Origin: an uncultured Pelagibacteraceae bacterium
Lineage (GTDB): Bacteria; Pseudomonadota; Alphaproteobacteria; Pelagibacterales; Pelagibacteraceae
Direction of reading: 5' to 3'
Assembly: GCA_902615145.1 (NCBI GenBank)
Contig: CACMNK010000003.1
Span: 42,499-106,498, forward strand
DNA length: 64,000 nt
Shown: piece by piece, positions 31,575 through 40,893 of the stretch
Layout: each line of letters starts with the position of its first letter
Numbering within the stretch: the stretch's first letter is position 1
The notes under the pieces: model-generated
What the model was told of the DNA's origin: nothing
What the model saw: the letters and a program-made list of their open reading frames with translations, nothing else
Database searches by the model: none
Made by a program: the position numbers and the translations under genes

Positions 31575-32307
31575 GTATCAAATATTAATTGAATATGAGG
31601 GCACTAATTTTAGGGGGTGGCAAATTCAAAAAAAAGGAAAAACTGTCCAGGGGTTATTACAAGAGAAAATTTCAAAACTTTTAAAAGAAAAAATCATAAT
31701 ATATGGGGCTGGAAGATTAGATGTTGGTGTACATGCCAAAGAACAGTCAGCACATTTTGATTGTAAAAATAAGATTATTAAAATTGATAGGTTTTTAAAA
31801 TCAATCAATCATTTTTTAAATAAAGATGGAATAGCAATACTTAAAATTACAAAAAGAGGTAATAATTTTCATGCTAGATTTTCAGCTAAAATGAGAGTTT
31901 ATAATTATGTGATTATTAATCAGATTAGTGGACCAGTTTTAGATAAAAATAGAGGCTGGCATATTATAAAAGATCTTGATTTAAAATTGATGAAAGGTGC
32001 TGCAAGAAAATTGATTGGTACTAAAGATTTCAGTACTTTTAGAAAATCGAGTTGTAGAGCTAAAAGTCCAATAAAGACTATGAAATCTATAAAAATTAGA
32101 TCTACAAAAAATAAGATTGAAATAGAATTCAGATCTCAATCTTTCTTACAACAACAAGTTCGGTCTATGGTTGGTTGTTTAAAATATGTTGGGGAAGGAA
32201 AATGGACATTAAAAAGATTTATAAATGTAATGCATTCTAAAAAAAGAGAATTATGTGCTCCACCTGCACCACCTCAAGGTCTCTATTTAACGAGAGTTAT
32301 TTATTAA
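31567..32307 (+). CDS. truA: tRNA pseudouridine(38-40) synthase
   Basis: Makes pseudouridine at positions 38-40 of tRNA anticodon arms. The 246 residues carry the catalytic Asp52 in AGRLDVGVHA (the consensus is GRTDAGVHA, so Leu and Val replace Thr and Ala), the ARFSAKMRVYNY segment and the C-terminal FLQQQVRSMVG. It overlaps fmt by 8 bases and the convergent SET gene by 21 bases. Confidence 0.96.
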   Translation: MFRYQILIEYEGTNFRGWQIQKKGKTVQGLLQEKISKLLKEKIIIYGAGRLDVGVHAKEQSAHFDCKNKIIKIDRFLKSINHFLNKDGIAILKITKRGNNFHARFSAKMRVYNYVIINQISGPVLDKNRGWHIIKDLDLKLMKGAARKLIGTKDFSTFRKSSCRAKSPIKTMKSIKIRSTKNKIEIEFRSQSFLQQQVRSMVGCLKYVGEGKWTLKRFINVMHSKKRELCAPPAPPQGLYLTRVIY

Positions 32308-32781
32308 TTTTTGTTTATTACTCATCGCAAATTTACGGTGTATTCGCCATCTACTTTCCTCACGAATTATAAAACCACAACAATTTTTTGATTTACATTT
32401 ACAAGGAAATTGCTTGTAATCTTCTTTATCAAAACTAAAACCATAATCACAAGTTATCTCTTCGCCCTTTTTTATATCTCTATCAGCTGTTATCCAAATT
32501 TTTAAACCCTTACCATCATAACGTGCGTTCGCATCACAACTATGATTTACCAATCCAGCAATATTAAATGAGAAATCACCATCTAAGGTATATTTTTTAT
32601 TTAGAGTAAATAGATAAATAGGTTTTTTATTGTCATATTTATCTGACTCTTCAACTTCTTTATTTGTAATTATTTTTCCTAAGTAATTAATAATTTTTGT
32701 GCCTTCTTTGATATTTTTAGTAGCATAAAGTCCACGACCTTTATTATCAATTTTTGATTTTCTTATTTTGTATAGTTTCAT
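32287..32781 (-). CDS. SET-domain protein methyltransferase with post-SET zinc site
   Basis: A 164-residue protein that is almost only a SET domain, a SAM-dependent protein-lysine methyltransferase fold. It has the GRGLYA start of the SET-N region (16-21), the pseudoknot NHSCDAN (79-85), CDYG (111-114), and a post-SET CxCx4C (Cys127, Cys129, Cys134) that with Cys82 would form the zinc site next to the substrate channel. The core motifs are intact, so it is likely active; the target protein is unknown. It is separated by 30 bases from the HDAC-like gene on the same strand. Confidence 0.88.
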   Translation of the reverse strand: MKLYKIRKSKIDNKGRGLYATKNIKEGTKIINYLGKIITNKEVEESDKYDNKKPIYLFTLNKKYTLDGDFSFNIAGLVNHSCDANARYDGKGLKIWITADRDIKKGEEITCDYGFSFDKEDYKQFPCKCKSKNCCGFIIREESRWRIHRKFAMSNKQKLINNSR

Positions 32782-32811
32782 GAAGTCGATTTATGATGGG
32801 CTAGATATTTA

Positions 32812-33735
32812 TCAATTGAATTCTACCAATGCATTAACATGTTCGTTGGCGCTTTCTGCTAAAGCATTTAAATCATATCCACCTTCAAGTATAGAAACAA
32901 CTTTACCTGCGGTAAACTTATTAGTAGCCGCTAATGTTCTTCTAGTAATTTCATAAAAATCTTTTGAACTAAGTTGAAATTGAGCTAATGGATCATCTTT
33001 ATGTGCATCAAAACCTGCTGAAAATATGAGAAAATCTGGTTTATATTGAACTAATCTTTCTAACACCCTATCAAATGCATTAAAGTATTCTTCGGAGTTC
33101 GTCCCAGCGGGCAAAGGGATATTCAATGAATTATTAAAGTCTCCTTTATCTTTATCTGTTCCACCCCCAGGATAAAAAGGATATTGGTGCGTAGAAATAT
33201 ATAATGAATTTTTATTATTACGCATGACATCATAATTTCCATTACCCCAGTGCACGTCAAAATCTATACAGGCAATTTTTTTGTATTTATATTTTGACAC
33301 TAAATAGTTTGTTGCTACTCCCGCGTTTGATATACAACAAAATCCCATAGCTTTATTTTTTTCAGCGTGGTGCCCAGGTGGTCTAGCCAAACAGAATGCA
33401 TTTTTAAATTGATTACTCTCAATTCCATCTATTGCTCTTATTGTTGAACCAGCAGCATCAAAAACCGCTTTTTTACTTTCAGGTGATACAACAGTATCGC
33501 CATCTAGAAACTTAAGGCTTTTTTGAGGAAAAGAATCTTTTAAATTATTTATATAGTCTTTTGAATGTGTCATAGACAATATATCATCAGGAACATTATC
33601 TGGCTTATCCCAGATTAAGTCTTTCCTTTTTTTTAACACTTCTTTTATAGCAACTACTCTTTTAGGCTGCTCAGGATGACCATCGCCGGTGTTATGTTTC
33701 TCATAGGAGTCAGAATTTATTATCGCTGTTTTCAT
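32812..33735 (-). CDS. Histone deacetylase-family amidohydrolase
   Basis: A 307-residue zinc amidohydrolase of the HDAC/acetoin-utilisation/acetylpolyamine amidohydrolase superfamily. HPEQPKR is at 20-26, the catalytic His122-His123 pair at PGHHAE, the zinc ligands Asp160 and His162 in DFDVHWGNG, and the third near Asp243 in AGFDAH; EGGYDL carries the conserved Tyr. The bacterial substrate may be an acetylated protein lysine or polyamine. It overlaps dapE by 4 bases and lies just upstream of the SET gene in the same transcription direction. Confidence 0.9.
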   Translation of the reverse strand: MKTAIINSDSYEKHNTGDGHPEQPKRVVAIKEVLKKRKDLIWDKPDNVPDDILSMTHSKDYINNLKDSFPQKSLKFLDGDTVVSPESKKAVFDAAGSTIRAIDGIESNQFKNAFCLARPPGHHAEKNKAMGFCCISNAGVATNYLVSKYKYKKIACIDFDVHWGNGNYDVMRNNKNSLYISTHQYPFYPGGGTDKDKGDFNNSLNIPLPAGTNSEEYFNAFDRVLERLVQYKPDFLIFSAGFDAHKDDPLAQFQLSSKDFYEITRRTLAATNKFTAGKVVSILEGGYDLNALAESANEHVNALVEFN

Positions 33736-34889
33736 TTAAAATAATTTATTAAAATGTTTTCATAAATTTTCTTAAGATTTTTCAAATCTTTTAAAGATAC
33801 GGCTTCATCAACTTTATGCATTGTTTTTCCAACAAGCCCAAATTCTAATCCAGGTGATATTTTTCTTATGAACCTTAAATCTGAGGTTCCACCTGTAGTA
33901 GAAAGCTTTGGTTTAATTTTGGTCACTTTTTTTATGATATTTTGTATCATGTGCGTTGTTTCATTTGGCTTTGTTAGAAATGCCTCACCTGAAACTCTAT
34001 AATCAATTTTAAATTTTGATTTTTTTTTCTTGGTTATTTTTTTAAAAATTTTATTAAGTCTATTTTTAATAGAATTTGACGAATGTTTATTATTAAACCT
34101 TATATTAAATGTTGCCTCAGCCATAGCCGGGATAACATTATCAGCGTTATTATTTATATTTATTTTTGTAACTTCTAAGTTTGTAGGTTGGAAGTTTTTT
34201 GATCCTCTATCAAATTTAATATCTTTTAATTCTTTTAAAATTTTTACAATTATAGTTGAGGGATTATTAGCTCTATGAGGATATGCAACATGGCCTTGCT
34301 GACCAAAAATATTTAATTTACCAGTTAAACTACCCCTACGTCCAATCTTTATCATTTCACCTAATTTATTTGGATTTGTTGGTTCACCAACAAGACAAAA
34401 GTTAATTTTCTCTTTCCTTTTTTTTAAATAATCTACAACTTTTTTGGTGCCGTTTACTGCATCACCTTCTTCATCTCCTGTAATAAGTAAACTTATTGAT
34501 CCGTTGAATTTTTTATTTTTTGATAAAAAAGTGCTTACAGCAGACACAAAAGCTGCAACAGAGCTTTTCATATCATTTGCACCTCTCCCAATTAAATGGC
34601 CTTTTTTGATAGATGGTTTAAATGGATTTACTGTCCAATCCCTAATGTTTCCTGGAGGGACAATATCAACATGTCCTGCAAACATAAAATTCGGTTTCTT
34701 AGATCCTAATCTTGCATACAAGTTTTTTACAGGCCGAAATCCTTTTTCTTTAAATTCCAATATTTTTGTTTTGAAACCTAATTTTTTTAATTTTTTTTCT
34801 AAAAATTTCATTACCCCAGCATCAACTGGGGTGATAGAAGGAAATTTGATTAGCTCTTTAGCTAATTTTAACTCATTTAAAGTTTTCAT
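33732..34889 (-). CDS. dapE: Succinyl-diaminopimelate desuccinylase
   Basis: Removes succinate from N-succinyl-LL-diaminopimelate in lysine and peptidoglycan-precursor synthesis. The 385-residue M20 metallopeptidase has zinc-site segments FAGHVDIVPPG, GANDMKSS (most DapE proteins have GAADMKG), TGDEEGDAVNGT and the C-terminal GGTSDLRF. Its start lies 2 bases after the dapD stop, so the two succinylase-branch enzymes are joined. Confidence 0.96.
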   Translation of the reverse strand: MKTLNELKLAKELIKFPSITPVDAGVMKFLEKKLKKLGFKTKILEFKEKGFRPVKNLYARLGSKKPNFMFAGHVDIVPPGNIRDWTVNPFKPSIKKGHLIGRGANDMKSSVAAFVSAVSTFLSKNKKFNGSISLLITGDEEGDAVNGTKKVVDYLKKRKEKINFCLVGEPTNPNKLGEMIKIGRRGSLTGKLNIFGQQGHVAYPHRANNPSTIIVKILKELKDIKFDRGSKNFQPTNLEVTKININNNADNVIPAMAEATFNIRFNNKHSSNSIKNRLNKIFKKITKKKKSKFKIDYRVSGEAFLTKPNETTHMIQNIIKKVTKIKPKLSTTGGTSDLRFIRKISPGLEFGLVGKTMHKVDEAVSLKDLKNLKKIYENILINYFK

Positions 34890-34891
34890 TT

Positions 34892-35719
34892 TTAGTCTCT
34901 TAAGAGGTCGTTAATAGAAGTTTTAGATCTTGTTTTTTCATCAACTTGTTTAATTATTACTGCACAATACAATGAGGGTGCAGAAGAATTATTTTTATCA
35001 GGCAACGAGCCTGGAACTACAACTGAATAAGGTGGTATTTTACCATAAGTAATTTTACCAGATTTCCTTTCAACTATTTTAGTTGATTGACCAATATACA
35101 TACCCATACTTAAAACTGAACCTTCTCCAACAATTACACCTTCAACTACCTCTGACATCGCTCCAAGAAATACATTATCCTCTATGATTGTTGGTAAAGC
35201 TTGCGCGGGCTCTAGAACTCCACCAACACCCGAACCTGCAGAAATATGGCAATTCTTACCTATCTGACAACAACTACCAGCTCTTGCAAAAGTATCTATC
35301 ATCGTTCCTTCGTCAATATATGCTCCAATGTTTACATAACATGGCATAAGAACAGCGTTTTTTCCGACAAATGAACCTTTTCTTACTGGTGAGTTCGGAA
35401 CCATTCTAAAACCTGCTTTTTCATGATCAGCTTTGGTCCATCCTGCAGTTTTACCTTTTAATAAATGAGATTTATCATACCAACTACTATAAGGACCGTT
35501 TAAATTTTCCATTGGGTAAATTCTAAAACTTAACATTATAGCTTTCTTAAGGTACTGATGAGTTACCCATTCTCCATTTATTTTCTCAGCAACTCTTGAT
35601 TTACCACTATCTAAATCAGCAATAACTTGGTTAATAGCATCTTTTAAATTTTGGTCAGAATTTTGGTTTACCTGATCTTTATTTTCCCAAGCATCATTGA
35701 TTATTTTTTCTAAAGACAT
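34892..35719 (-). CDS. dapD: Tetrahydrodipicolinate N-succinyltransferase
   Basis: Transfers succinate from succinyl-CoA to tetrahydrodipicolinate, the first committed step of the succinylase lysine branch. The 275 residues include an N-terminal helical domain and a left-handed beta-helix of hexapeptide repeats (about 100-235) with [12 protein letters not shown]. Length and motifs are standard. It lies between the HAD phosphatase gene and dapE on the minus strand. Confidence 0.97.
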   Translation of the reverse strand: MSLEKIINDAWENKDQVNQNSDQNLKDAINQVIADLDSGKSRVAEKINGEWVTHQYLKKAIMLSFRIYPMENLNGPYSSWYDKSHLLKGKTAGWTKADHEKAGFRMVPNSPVRKGSFVGKNAVLMPCYVNIGAYIDEGTMIDTFARAGSCCQIGKNCHISAGSGVGGVLEPAQALPTIIEDNVFLGAMSEVVEGVIVGEGSVLSMGMYIGQSTKIVERKSGKITYGKIPPYSVVVPGSLPDKNNSSAPSLYCAVIIKQVDEKTRSKTSINDLLRD

Positions 35720-35721
35720 AA

Positions 35722-36411
35722 TTAATTACTTTTTAATAGCCTTATTTCTTTTAGAAATAAAGACAGATTTTCAATTTTGTGTGAAATAAAATCTTTGTCT
35801 GCATCCATTTTTCCAAAATGTTCATCATTAATTAACCAAACGGTTGTACACCCTCGTTCGTGACCTATACTTAAATTTTTAGCTATATCTTCAATGTAAA
35901 TAGTCTCTTTTGGATTTATACCAAATTTTTTTACCATTAAGTCGAAGGTTTCTGCTTCTGGTTTAGGTACATAACCAGCGTCTTTAATATCAAAAACCTT
36001 ATCTCTTCCAAACAAATCATACACACCCAAGTGAGTTAAAATATTAGCAGCATGTTCAGCACTACCATTGGTGAAGATAAATTTTTCCATATCTAATTGC
36101 TTAAGCTCATTTCTCATAATTTTATCTTCTTTCATAAATGATAAATCAATTTCATGGACGTAAGATAAAAATTCATCTGGTGATATTCCATTATGGACCA
36201 TTAATCCTCTTAATGATGTATTATATTTATAGAAATAATTTGTTTGTAATTCTTTAGCTTTAATTTTATCAATTTTAAGTTTTTCAGATATAAATTGAGT
36301 CATCCTCTTTGAAACTTGACCAAATACACGCTCTAAAGAATAGTTGTTGTGCTTACCATAACAAACACCATCAAGATCAAGTAGCAGATATTTTTTTTCT
36401 TTTAAATTCAT
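35722..36411 (-). CDS. HAD-family pyrimidine 5'-nucleotidase-like phosphatase
   Basis: A HAD hydrolase of the SDT1/pyrimidine-5'-nucleotidase type. Motif I is [11 protein letters not shown] near the N-terminus, motif [11 protein letters not shown], motif III KPEAETF and motif [11 protein letters not shown]. The start is set at 36411 because that ATG overlaps the argB stop as ATGA and puts motif I at the family position, giving 229 residues; the frame itself stays open to 36462 inside argB. The substrate is unproven. The argB/HAD/dapD order is seen in other alphaproteobacteria. Confidence 0.85.
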   Translation of the reverse strand: MNLKEKKYLLLDLDGVCYGKHNNYSLERVFGQVSKRMTQFISEKLKIDKIKAKELQTNYFYKYNTSLRGLMVHNGISPDEFLSYVHEIDLSFMKEDKIMRNELKQLDMEKFIFTNGSAEHAANILTHLGVYDLFGRDKVFDIKDAGYVPKPEAETFDLMVKKFGINPKETIYIEDIAKNLSIGHERGCTTVWLINDEHFGKMDADKDFISHKIENLSLFLKEIRLLKSN

Positions 36412-37256
36412 TTTCTTATTAATGTGCCTGATCCCTTGTCTGAAAAAATTTCCCACAAACAAGAATGTTTTTTCGTACCATTAATTATACCAGCTGCTGT
36501 AACTCCATTATTGACAGCATCTAGACAAGCATTTATTTTAGGTATCATCCCTTCAGTTATTGTCTCATCTTTTAGCATCTCTAATATTTCGGATGAGGAT
36601 ATTTCATCTATAAGTTTTTTTTCTTTATTTAAAACACCATCAACATTTGTCATCAATAGTAATCTCCTTGATTTGACAGATTTGGCTACAGCCATTGCTG
36701 CAGTATCACCATTAATATTATGTGTTTGATTGTTCTTATCTAAACCTAGTGGTGAAATAATCGGTATTTTATTTTGTCGAATTATATCCAATAAAATATC
36801 GTTATTAATCTTATTTGGCAGACCAACAAAACCTAGTTCTTTTGCCTCTGGTACGACCTCAATAATATTATCTTTTTTAGTGTGAATGGAGACCGCTTTT
36901 GTATTTTTTTTGTTCAAAGAGCTTACAATATCATTGTTAAAACTTATTAAGACTGACTCAACAATGTTTATAATTTTTTCATCAGTGACTCTTAACCCTC
37001 TTATAAATTTTGATTGAATATTAGATTTATCTAATTCTCTCTTGATCCTTGGACCTCCACCATGAACTACAATAACTGAAAGACCTAATTTATTTAAGAT
37101 ACTTAAATCAGTAATAAAATTATCAAAGATATTTCTATCAATTAAAACGTTTCCTCCATATTTAATGACAATCAAGTCATTTTTATATTTTACTATGTAT
37201 TTATTAACCTCGTTTATTGGGGGTCCGTTTTCAGGAAGAATTTTTTTTAAGTCCAT
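36408..37256 (-). CDS. argB: Acetylglutamate kinase
   Basis: Phosphorylates N-acetylglutamate, the second step of arginine synthesis. The 282-residue amino-acid kinase fold has KYGGNVLID near residue 33, VHGGGPRI (64-71), the substrate-binding INGDTAAMAVA and NVDGVLN. It overlaps the HAD gene by 4 bases and follows yidC by 20 bases. Whether arginine feedback applies cannot be read from the sequence. Confidence 0.96.
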   Translation of the reverse strand: MDLKKILPENGPPINEVNKYIVKYKNDLIVIKYGGNVLIDRNIFDNFITDLSILNKLGLSVIVVHGGGPRIKRELDKSNIQSKFIRGLRVTDEKIINIVESVLISFNNDIVSSLNKKNTKAVSIHTKKDNIIEVVPEAKELGFVGLPNKINNDILLDIIRQNKIPIISPLGLDKNNQTHNINGDTAAMAVAKSVKSRRLLLMTNVDGVLNKEKKLIDEISSSEILEMLKDETITEGMIPKINACLDAVNNGVTAAGIINGTKKHSCLWEIFSDKGSGTLIRK

Positions 37257-37276
37257 TAATTTATTTTTAAAAAAAA

Positions 37277-38956
37277 TTAGGTTACCGTTTTCACTGTTGT
37301 TCTTCTCATAATGAATACTTGTTGGGCCATCGTTAAGATATTATTGACAGTCCAGTAAATAACTAAACCACTTGGGAAAGGTGCAAGTATTACAGTTAAG
37401 AATAGAGGGAAGAAAGCAAAAATTTTAGCCTGCATTGGATCAGTAGGCGCAGGGTTTAGTTTTTGTTGTACCCACATCGAAACTCCCATCGCTACTGGCC
37501 AAGCTCCAATTATCAAGAAACTTGGAACATCATAGGGTAATAAACCAAAAATATTAAATATGCTTGTAGGATCTCTCTCACTTAAATCATGGATCCACCC
37601 ATAGAATGGCATTTGTCTCATTTCAATTGTTACAAATAGAACTTTATATAAAGCAAAAAAAACTGGAATTTGGACAAGAATTGGCAAACATCCAGACATT
37701 GGATTAACTTTTTCTTTTTTGTACAGTGCCATCATTGATTGTTGCAGTTTCATTTTATCATCTTTGTGAAGTTCTTTTAGTCGAACCATTTCTGGCTGCA
37801 GAGCTTTCATTTTAGCCATGCTTCTAAATGAAAAGTTGGCCAATGGGAAAAAAGCCAGTCTGATACAAATAGTTATTGCGATAATAGCTAAACCATAATT
37901 TCCTAACAGTTTGAAAAAATAATCTATCCCATAAAAAAGAGGCTTTGTTATAAAGTATAAAAAACCCCAGTCTATTACTAGATCGAATTTTTCTATATTT
38001 AATGACTCAGCGTAACCATCAATTACATCTACTCTTTTAGCTGCAACAATTACTTTTAATTCTTCCTCTACAAAGCTATTCTCATTTAAAGCTAATGGTT
38101 CTGTGGCTATAAAGTTTGCTCTAAATTTATTTTTATAATCAAACGTTGTTTTAAATTCTTTATTTTTTGGAGGAATTAATGATGTGATCCAATATTTATC
38201 ACTTATTCCCAACCAACCTTTTTTGGCTACTTTAGAAAACTTTTTTTCTTGAATATCATCATAATCTTCCTCAAATAACTCGTCATCTAAGGTTGCGATT
38301 AAACCTTCGTGAAGTATTAAAAAATCAATAATATCTGGAATTTCATTTCTTATTATCTGACCATAAGAATAAAAGTCATATTTTTTATCACTTTGATTAA
38401 TTATTTTTTGTTTTATTGTAAAAAGATATTTATCATCTATAGATATTTCCTTTTCAAATCTTAAACCTTGTTCGTTTATCCAGTATAGTTTAATTGGAGA
38501 TTTAACAGTCAATTTATCATTACCATCAAACGACCAAATTGTATTTGAGTTTGGAATTTCAACATTTTTATCAGATGTTACAAAGCCACTCTCAATAAGA
38601 TATCCTTCTGTTATGTTTCTTGGTCCTAACAAGGTTACTTTTTTTTCCTCATCCAAATTTACTTTGTAGTTTTTAAAGGTTAAGTCATCTATCGTTGCAC
38701 CCTTTAACGATATTGATCCAATAACATTGTCATTTTCAAATTCAATTCTCTCATTTTGAATTAATGCGTCATCTCTCGATAATGCGACTACCTTCTCTTT
38801 TTGATCTAACGACGGAGTGTCTGTATTTTTTTCGATTTTTTCTTTTTCAACAAGATCTTGATTTATAGTCTGCTGTTCTGGGATAAAAAATAAAGACCAT
38901 AAAACAATAACCGCAGAAGATAGCGCGATAGCAGCAATGACGTTTTTGGAGTCCAT
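37277..38956 (-). CDS. yidC: Membrane protein insertase YidC/Oxa1
   Basis: Inserts and folds inner-membrane proteins, alone or with SecYEG. The 559 residues have an N-terminal anchor (about 5-25), a large periplasmic beta-sandwich (about 50-340) and the conserved five-helix insertase core with the membrane Arg in ITICIRLAFFPL. The length is that of proteobacterial YidC. It is encoded one base from yidD in the rpmH-rnpA-yidD-yidC string. Confidence 0.97.
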   Translation of the reverse strand: MDSKNVIAAIALSSAVIVLWSLFFIPEQQTINQDLVEKEKIEKNTDTPSLDQKEKVVALSRDDALIQNERIEFENDNVIGSISLKGATIDDLTFKNYKVNLDEEKKVTLLGPRNITEGYLIESGFVTSDKNVEIPNSNTIWSFDGNDKLTVKSPIKLYWINEQGLRFEKEISIDDKYLFTIKQKIINQSDKKYDFYSYGQIIRNEIPDIIDFLILHEGLIATLDDELFEEDYDDIQEKKFSKVAKKGWLGISDKYWITSLIPPKNKEFKTTFDYKNKFRANFIATEPLALNENSFVEEELKVIVAAKRVDVIDGYAESLNIEKFDLVIDWGFLYFITKPLFYGIDYFFKLLGNYGLAIIAITICIRLAFFPLANFSFRSMAKMKALQPEMVRLKELHKDDKMKLQQSMMALYKKEKVNPMSGCLPILVQIPVFFALYKVLFVTIEMRQMPFYGWIHDLSERDPTSIFNIFGLLPYDVPSFLIIGAWPVAMGVSMWVQQKLNPAPTDPMQAKIFAFFPLFLTVILAPFPSGLVIYWTVNNILTMAQQVFIMRRTTVKTVT

Positions 38957-39192
38957 TATTTTTTTCCCATTTCTTTTTTTACTGGATCAATTCCGCCCTC
39001 TTTAAACGGATGGCATGATAAAACTCTTTTAATAATCATGAATAAACCTTTGAAAAAACCATAAGTTCTCAGAGCTTCAATACTGTAATCTGAGCAATTT
39101 GGAAAATATCTACAATTATTACCAAGCAATGGGCTTATAAGGAATTTATATCCCTTGATAATTTGTATTAATGTTTCAGTTAAAATATTCAT
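38956..39192 (-). CDS. yidD: Membrane protein insertion efficiency factor YidD
   Basis: A 78-residue amphipathic protein that aids YidC-dependent insertion. The signature is [26 protein letters not shown] split across residues 15-40, followed by the SCHPF...GGIDPV motif. It overlaps rnpA at TAATG and yidC by one base. Confidence 0.95.
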   Translation of the reverse strand: MNILTETLIQIIKGYKFLISPLLGNNCRYFPNCSDYSIEALRTYGFFKGLFMIIKRVLSCHPFKEGGIDPVKKEMGKK

Positions 39193-39533
39193 TATTTTAT
39201 TCTTTCAAAATCTTGAAATAAGGTATTTTTTATTATTTTAAAATCATTATGTAACATAGTTGGCTTAGCAATAACAAGATATGAATAATCATATTTCAAG
39301 GATATCTTTTTGACTGCATCATCCATAATATTTCTTAATCTTCTCTTTATTTTATTTCTATTCACAGCATTTCCTAATTTTTTTTTTGTAACAAATGAAA
39401 TATTTAATTTTTTATTATCTTTTTTAACTAAATGACCAAAAAAAATAGTAACAAATTTATTAGATACTTTTTTCTTTTTTAGTAATGATTTAAATTCTTC
39501 ATTTTTTGAAAGAGCAACTATTTTGCTTTTCAT
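39192..39533 (-). CDS. rnpA: Ribonuclease P protein component
   Basis: Protein subunit of RNase P, which cuts the 5' leader from pre-tRNAs. The 113 residues contain the RNR signature [13 protein letters not shown] and the [11 protein letters not shown] strand. It is encoded 9 bases after rpmH and overlaps yidD. The RNA subunit gene is not in this window. Confidence 0.93.
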   Translation of the reverse strand: MKSKIVALSKNEEFKSLLKKKKVSNKFVTIFFGHLVKKDNKKLNISFVTKKKLGNAVNRNKIKRRLRNIMDDAVKKISLKYDYSYLVIAKPTMLHNDFKIIKNTLFQDFERIK

Positions 39534-39542
39534 TGAATTAAC

Positions 39543-39704
39543 TTATTTTCTTTTTCTTTTTACAGTAGAAGATACTGTTAAATTCTTTCTGCCTCTAGCT
39601 CTCCTTCTTTTCAAAAGTTTTCTTCCACCTTTGGTTTTCATTTTTGAACGGAAGCCGTGTGTACGACTTCTTTTTATACGAGAGGGTTGATATGTTCTTT
39701 TCAT
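39543..39704 (-). CDS. rpmH: Large ribosomal subunit protein bL34
   Basis: A 53-residue basic protein beginning [20 protein letters not shown], the L34 signature, with the usual [17 protein letters not shown]34 is normally 44-46 residues; this copy has about 8 extra C-terminal residues (STVKRKRK), still basic. It is too short for many gene finders. It heads the rpmH-rnpA-yidD-yidC run and is divergent from the VTT-domain gene. Confidence 0.95.
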   Translation of the reverse strand: MKRTYQPSRIKRSRTHGFRSKMKTKGGRKLLKRRRARGRKNLTVSSTVKRKRK

Positions 39705-39738
39705 AAATCTAGTTAAATATATATAAAATTCCGCTCTT

Positions 39739-39744
39739 TATAAT
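39739..39744 (+). promoter_or_regulatory. Candidate -10 box in the rpmH/VTT divergent gap
   Basis: TATAAT at 39739-39744 is a perfect -10 on the plus strand, 51 bases before the VTT gene start. No clear -35 at 17 bases was found. Promoters for rpmH must also lie in this 91-base AT-rich gap, but no single site stands out. Confidence 0.3.
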
Positions 39745-39795
39745 AATTAAATATATAAATAGCAAATATAAGATTTATGGATACGATGAACAATA

Positions 39796-40518
39796 ATGGA
39801 AAAAGCCAAAAAAACTAAAATAATAATAGGATTATGTTACCTGACATTAGTATCTTTCTTTTTATTAATGTTTTTTTCAAAATTTAGTATTGATGAAATA
39901 ACTTCCTATGATTTTATTAGAGATAATAGATTATATTTTCAAGAACTAAAAAATTCTAATTTATTTTTGGTATCCATAATTTTTTTGATTTTTACAATAT
40001 TATGGGTGTTCCCATTTCTCGGATTTGGTTCGCCAATTGCCTTACTAGGGGGCTTTATGTTTGGAAAATGGTTGGGTACCATTATCGTAGTGATAGGTTT
40101 AAGTGTGGGTGCAACTTTTTTGTATATGTTTGGAAATTATTTTCTCAAGGATTTAATTAGGGAAAAGTTTTTAAATAAATATGAAAATCTCGAGAGAAGA
40201 TTTAAAAAGTCAGAATTTTATTATTTGTTGATCTATAGATTTATAGGGGGTATACCCTGGCAACTTAGTTGTATCTTACCCACAATTTTTAATGTTAAAA
40301 CGGTAAATTTTTTCTTTGCATCTTTGATAGGTATTGTACCTCAAATTTTTTTAGCAGTTTCCATAGGAAGTGGTTTAGAAAAAATAATAGATCAGAATTC
40401 AGAATTACCTAAAATCACAGAGGTAATTTTTTCACCAGAAATATATATTCCAATATTAGCTTTCTTTAGTTTGGTATTAACAACAATTTTTTTAAGAAAA
40501 TCATTTTATAAAAATTAG
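39796..40518 (+). CDS. TVP38/TMEM64 (VTT-domain) membrane protein
   Basis: A 240-residue inner-membrane protein of the DedA/TVP38 superfamily, now linked to lipid transport or scrambling. Hydrophobic segments lie at about 9-30, 52-72, 75-105, 145-165, 170-190 and 212-232. The core has the glycine-rich FLGFGSPIALLGGFMFG and the RFIGGIPWQLSC segment, as in the VTT domain. It ends exactly one base before the convergent tRNA-Thr. The lipid role is family-level knowledge, not shown here. Confidence 0.85.
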   Translation: MEKAKKTKIIIGLCYLTLVSFFLLMFFSKFSIDEITSYDFIRDNRLYFQELKNSNLFLVSIIFLIFTILWVFPFLGFGSPIALLGGFMFGKWLGTIIVVIGLSVGATFLYMFGNYFLKDLIREKFLNKYENLERRFKKSEFYYLLIYRFIGGIPWQLSCILPTIFNVKTVNFFFASLIGIVPQIFLAVSIGSGLEKIIDQNSELPKITEVIFSPEIYIPILAFFSLVLTTIFLRKSFYKN

Positions 40519-40592
40519 TGGTGCTCCCACCAAGAATCGAACTTGAAATTTATCCTTACCATGGACACGTTATACCATTTAACTATAGGAGC
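40519..40592 (-). tRNA. tRNA-Thr (anticodon GGT)
   Basis: A compact 71-base tRNA plus encoded CCA (40519-40521). The acceptor GCTCCTA pairs with TGGGAGC, the D arm is GTTA/TAAC with a seven-base loop, and the anticodon loop ATGGTAA gives GGT. The T-loop TTCGATT is normal, with A15-U48 as the Levitt pair. G1-C72 and C2-G71 fit threonine identity. Position 32 is A, slightly unusual. It is convergent with the VTT gene and touches its stop codon. Confidence 0.93.
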
Positions 40593-40692
40593 AGTTAAAT
40601 CAAATCTAATTACATTGATATTAAAGCATTTTTTTCAAATTATTGCCTTAATTTTTTGATTAATATGATTTATATCTTACCAAGGAAATTTT

Positions 40693-40893
40693 ATGGGCAT
40701 ACATTACGATTATAAATCAACAAAGAGCGCTAAGCTTATGGAAAAACAAGCTAAAAGAGAGAAAAAGCTTGCGGAAAAAAAAGCCAAAAGATTAGCTAAG
40801 GAAGGTCCCAAAAAAGATGTTAATAAAGACAAAGTTTTGGATGCATCTAAACCAATAACTTTAGATTTCCTTACAAATCCAAATAAAGAATGA
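40693..40893 (+). CDS. Small Lys-rich protein, unknown (66 aa)
   Basis: A 66-residue protein with a central, strongly charged helix rich in Lys, Glu and Ala (KQAKREKKLAEKKAKRLAKE, 18-37), flanked by MGIHYDYKSTKS and by a tail ending [10 protein letters not shown] good Shine-Dalgarno (AAGGAA) lies 8 bases upstream. The stop overlaps the next start as ATGA. The context (before dcd and murA) and the downstream tiny ORF suggest a conserved alphaproteobacterial set. I do not recognise a function; nucleic-acid or ribosome binding is a guess from charge. Confidence 0.65.
   Translation: MGIHYDYKSTKSAKLMEKQAKREKKLAEKKAKRLAKEGPKKDVNKDKVLDASKPITLDFLTNPNKE

Noticed and set aside
34444..34914. A 156-codon open frame on the plus strand
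   Set aside because: It lies antisense to dapE, whose protein is clearly conserved. The translation is low-complexity, rich in Phe, Ser and Leu, as expected from the complement of Lys/Asn-rich coding DNA.
37277..39704. Replication origin suggested by rpmH-rnpA-yidD-yidC
   Set aside because: This string is often near oriC, but there is no dnaA, no dnaN and no cluster of TTATCCACA-like boxes in the rpmH/VTT gap.
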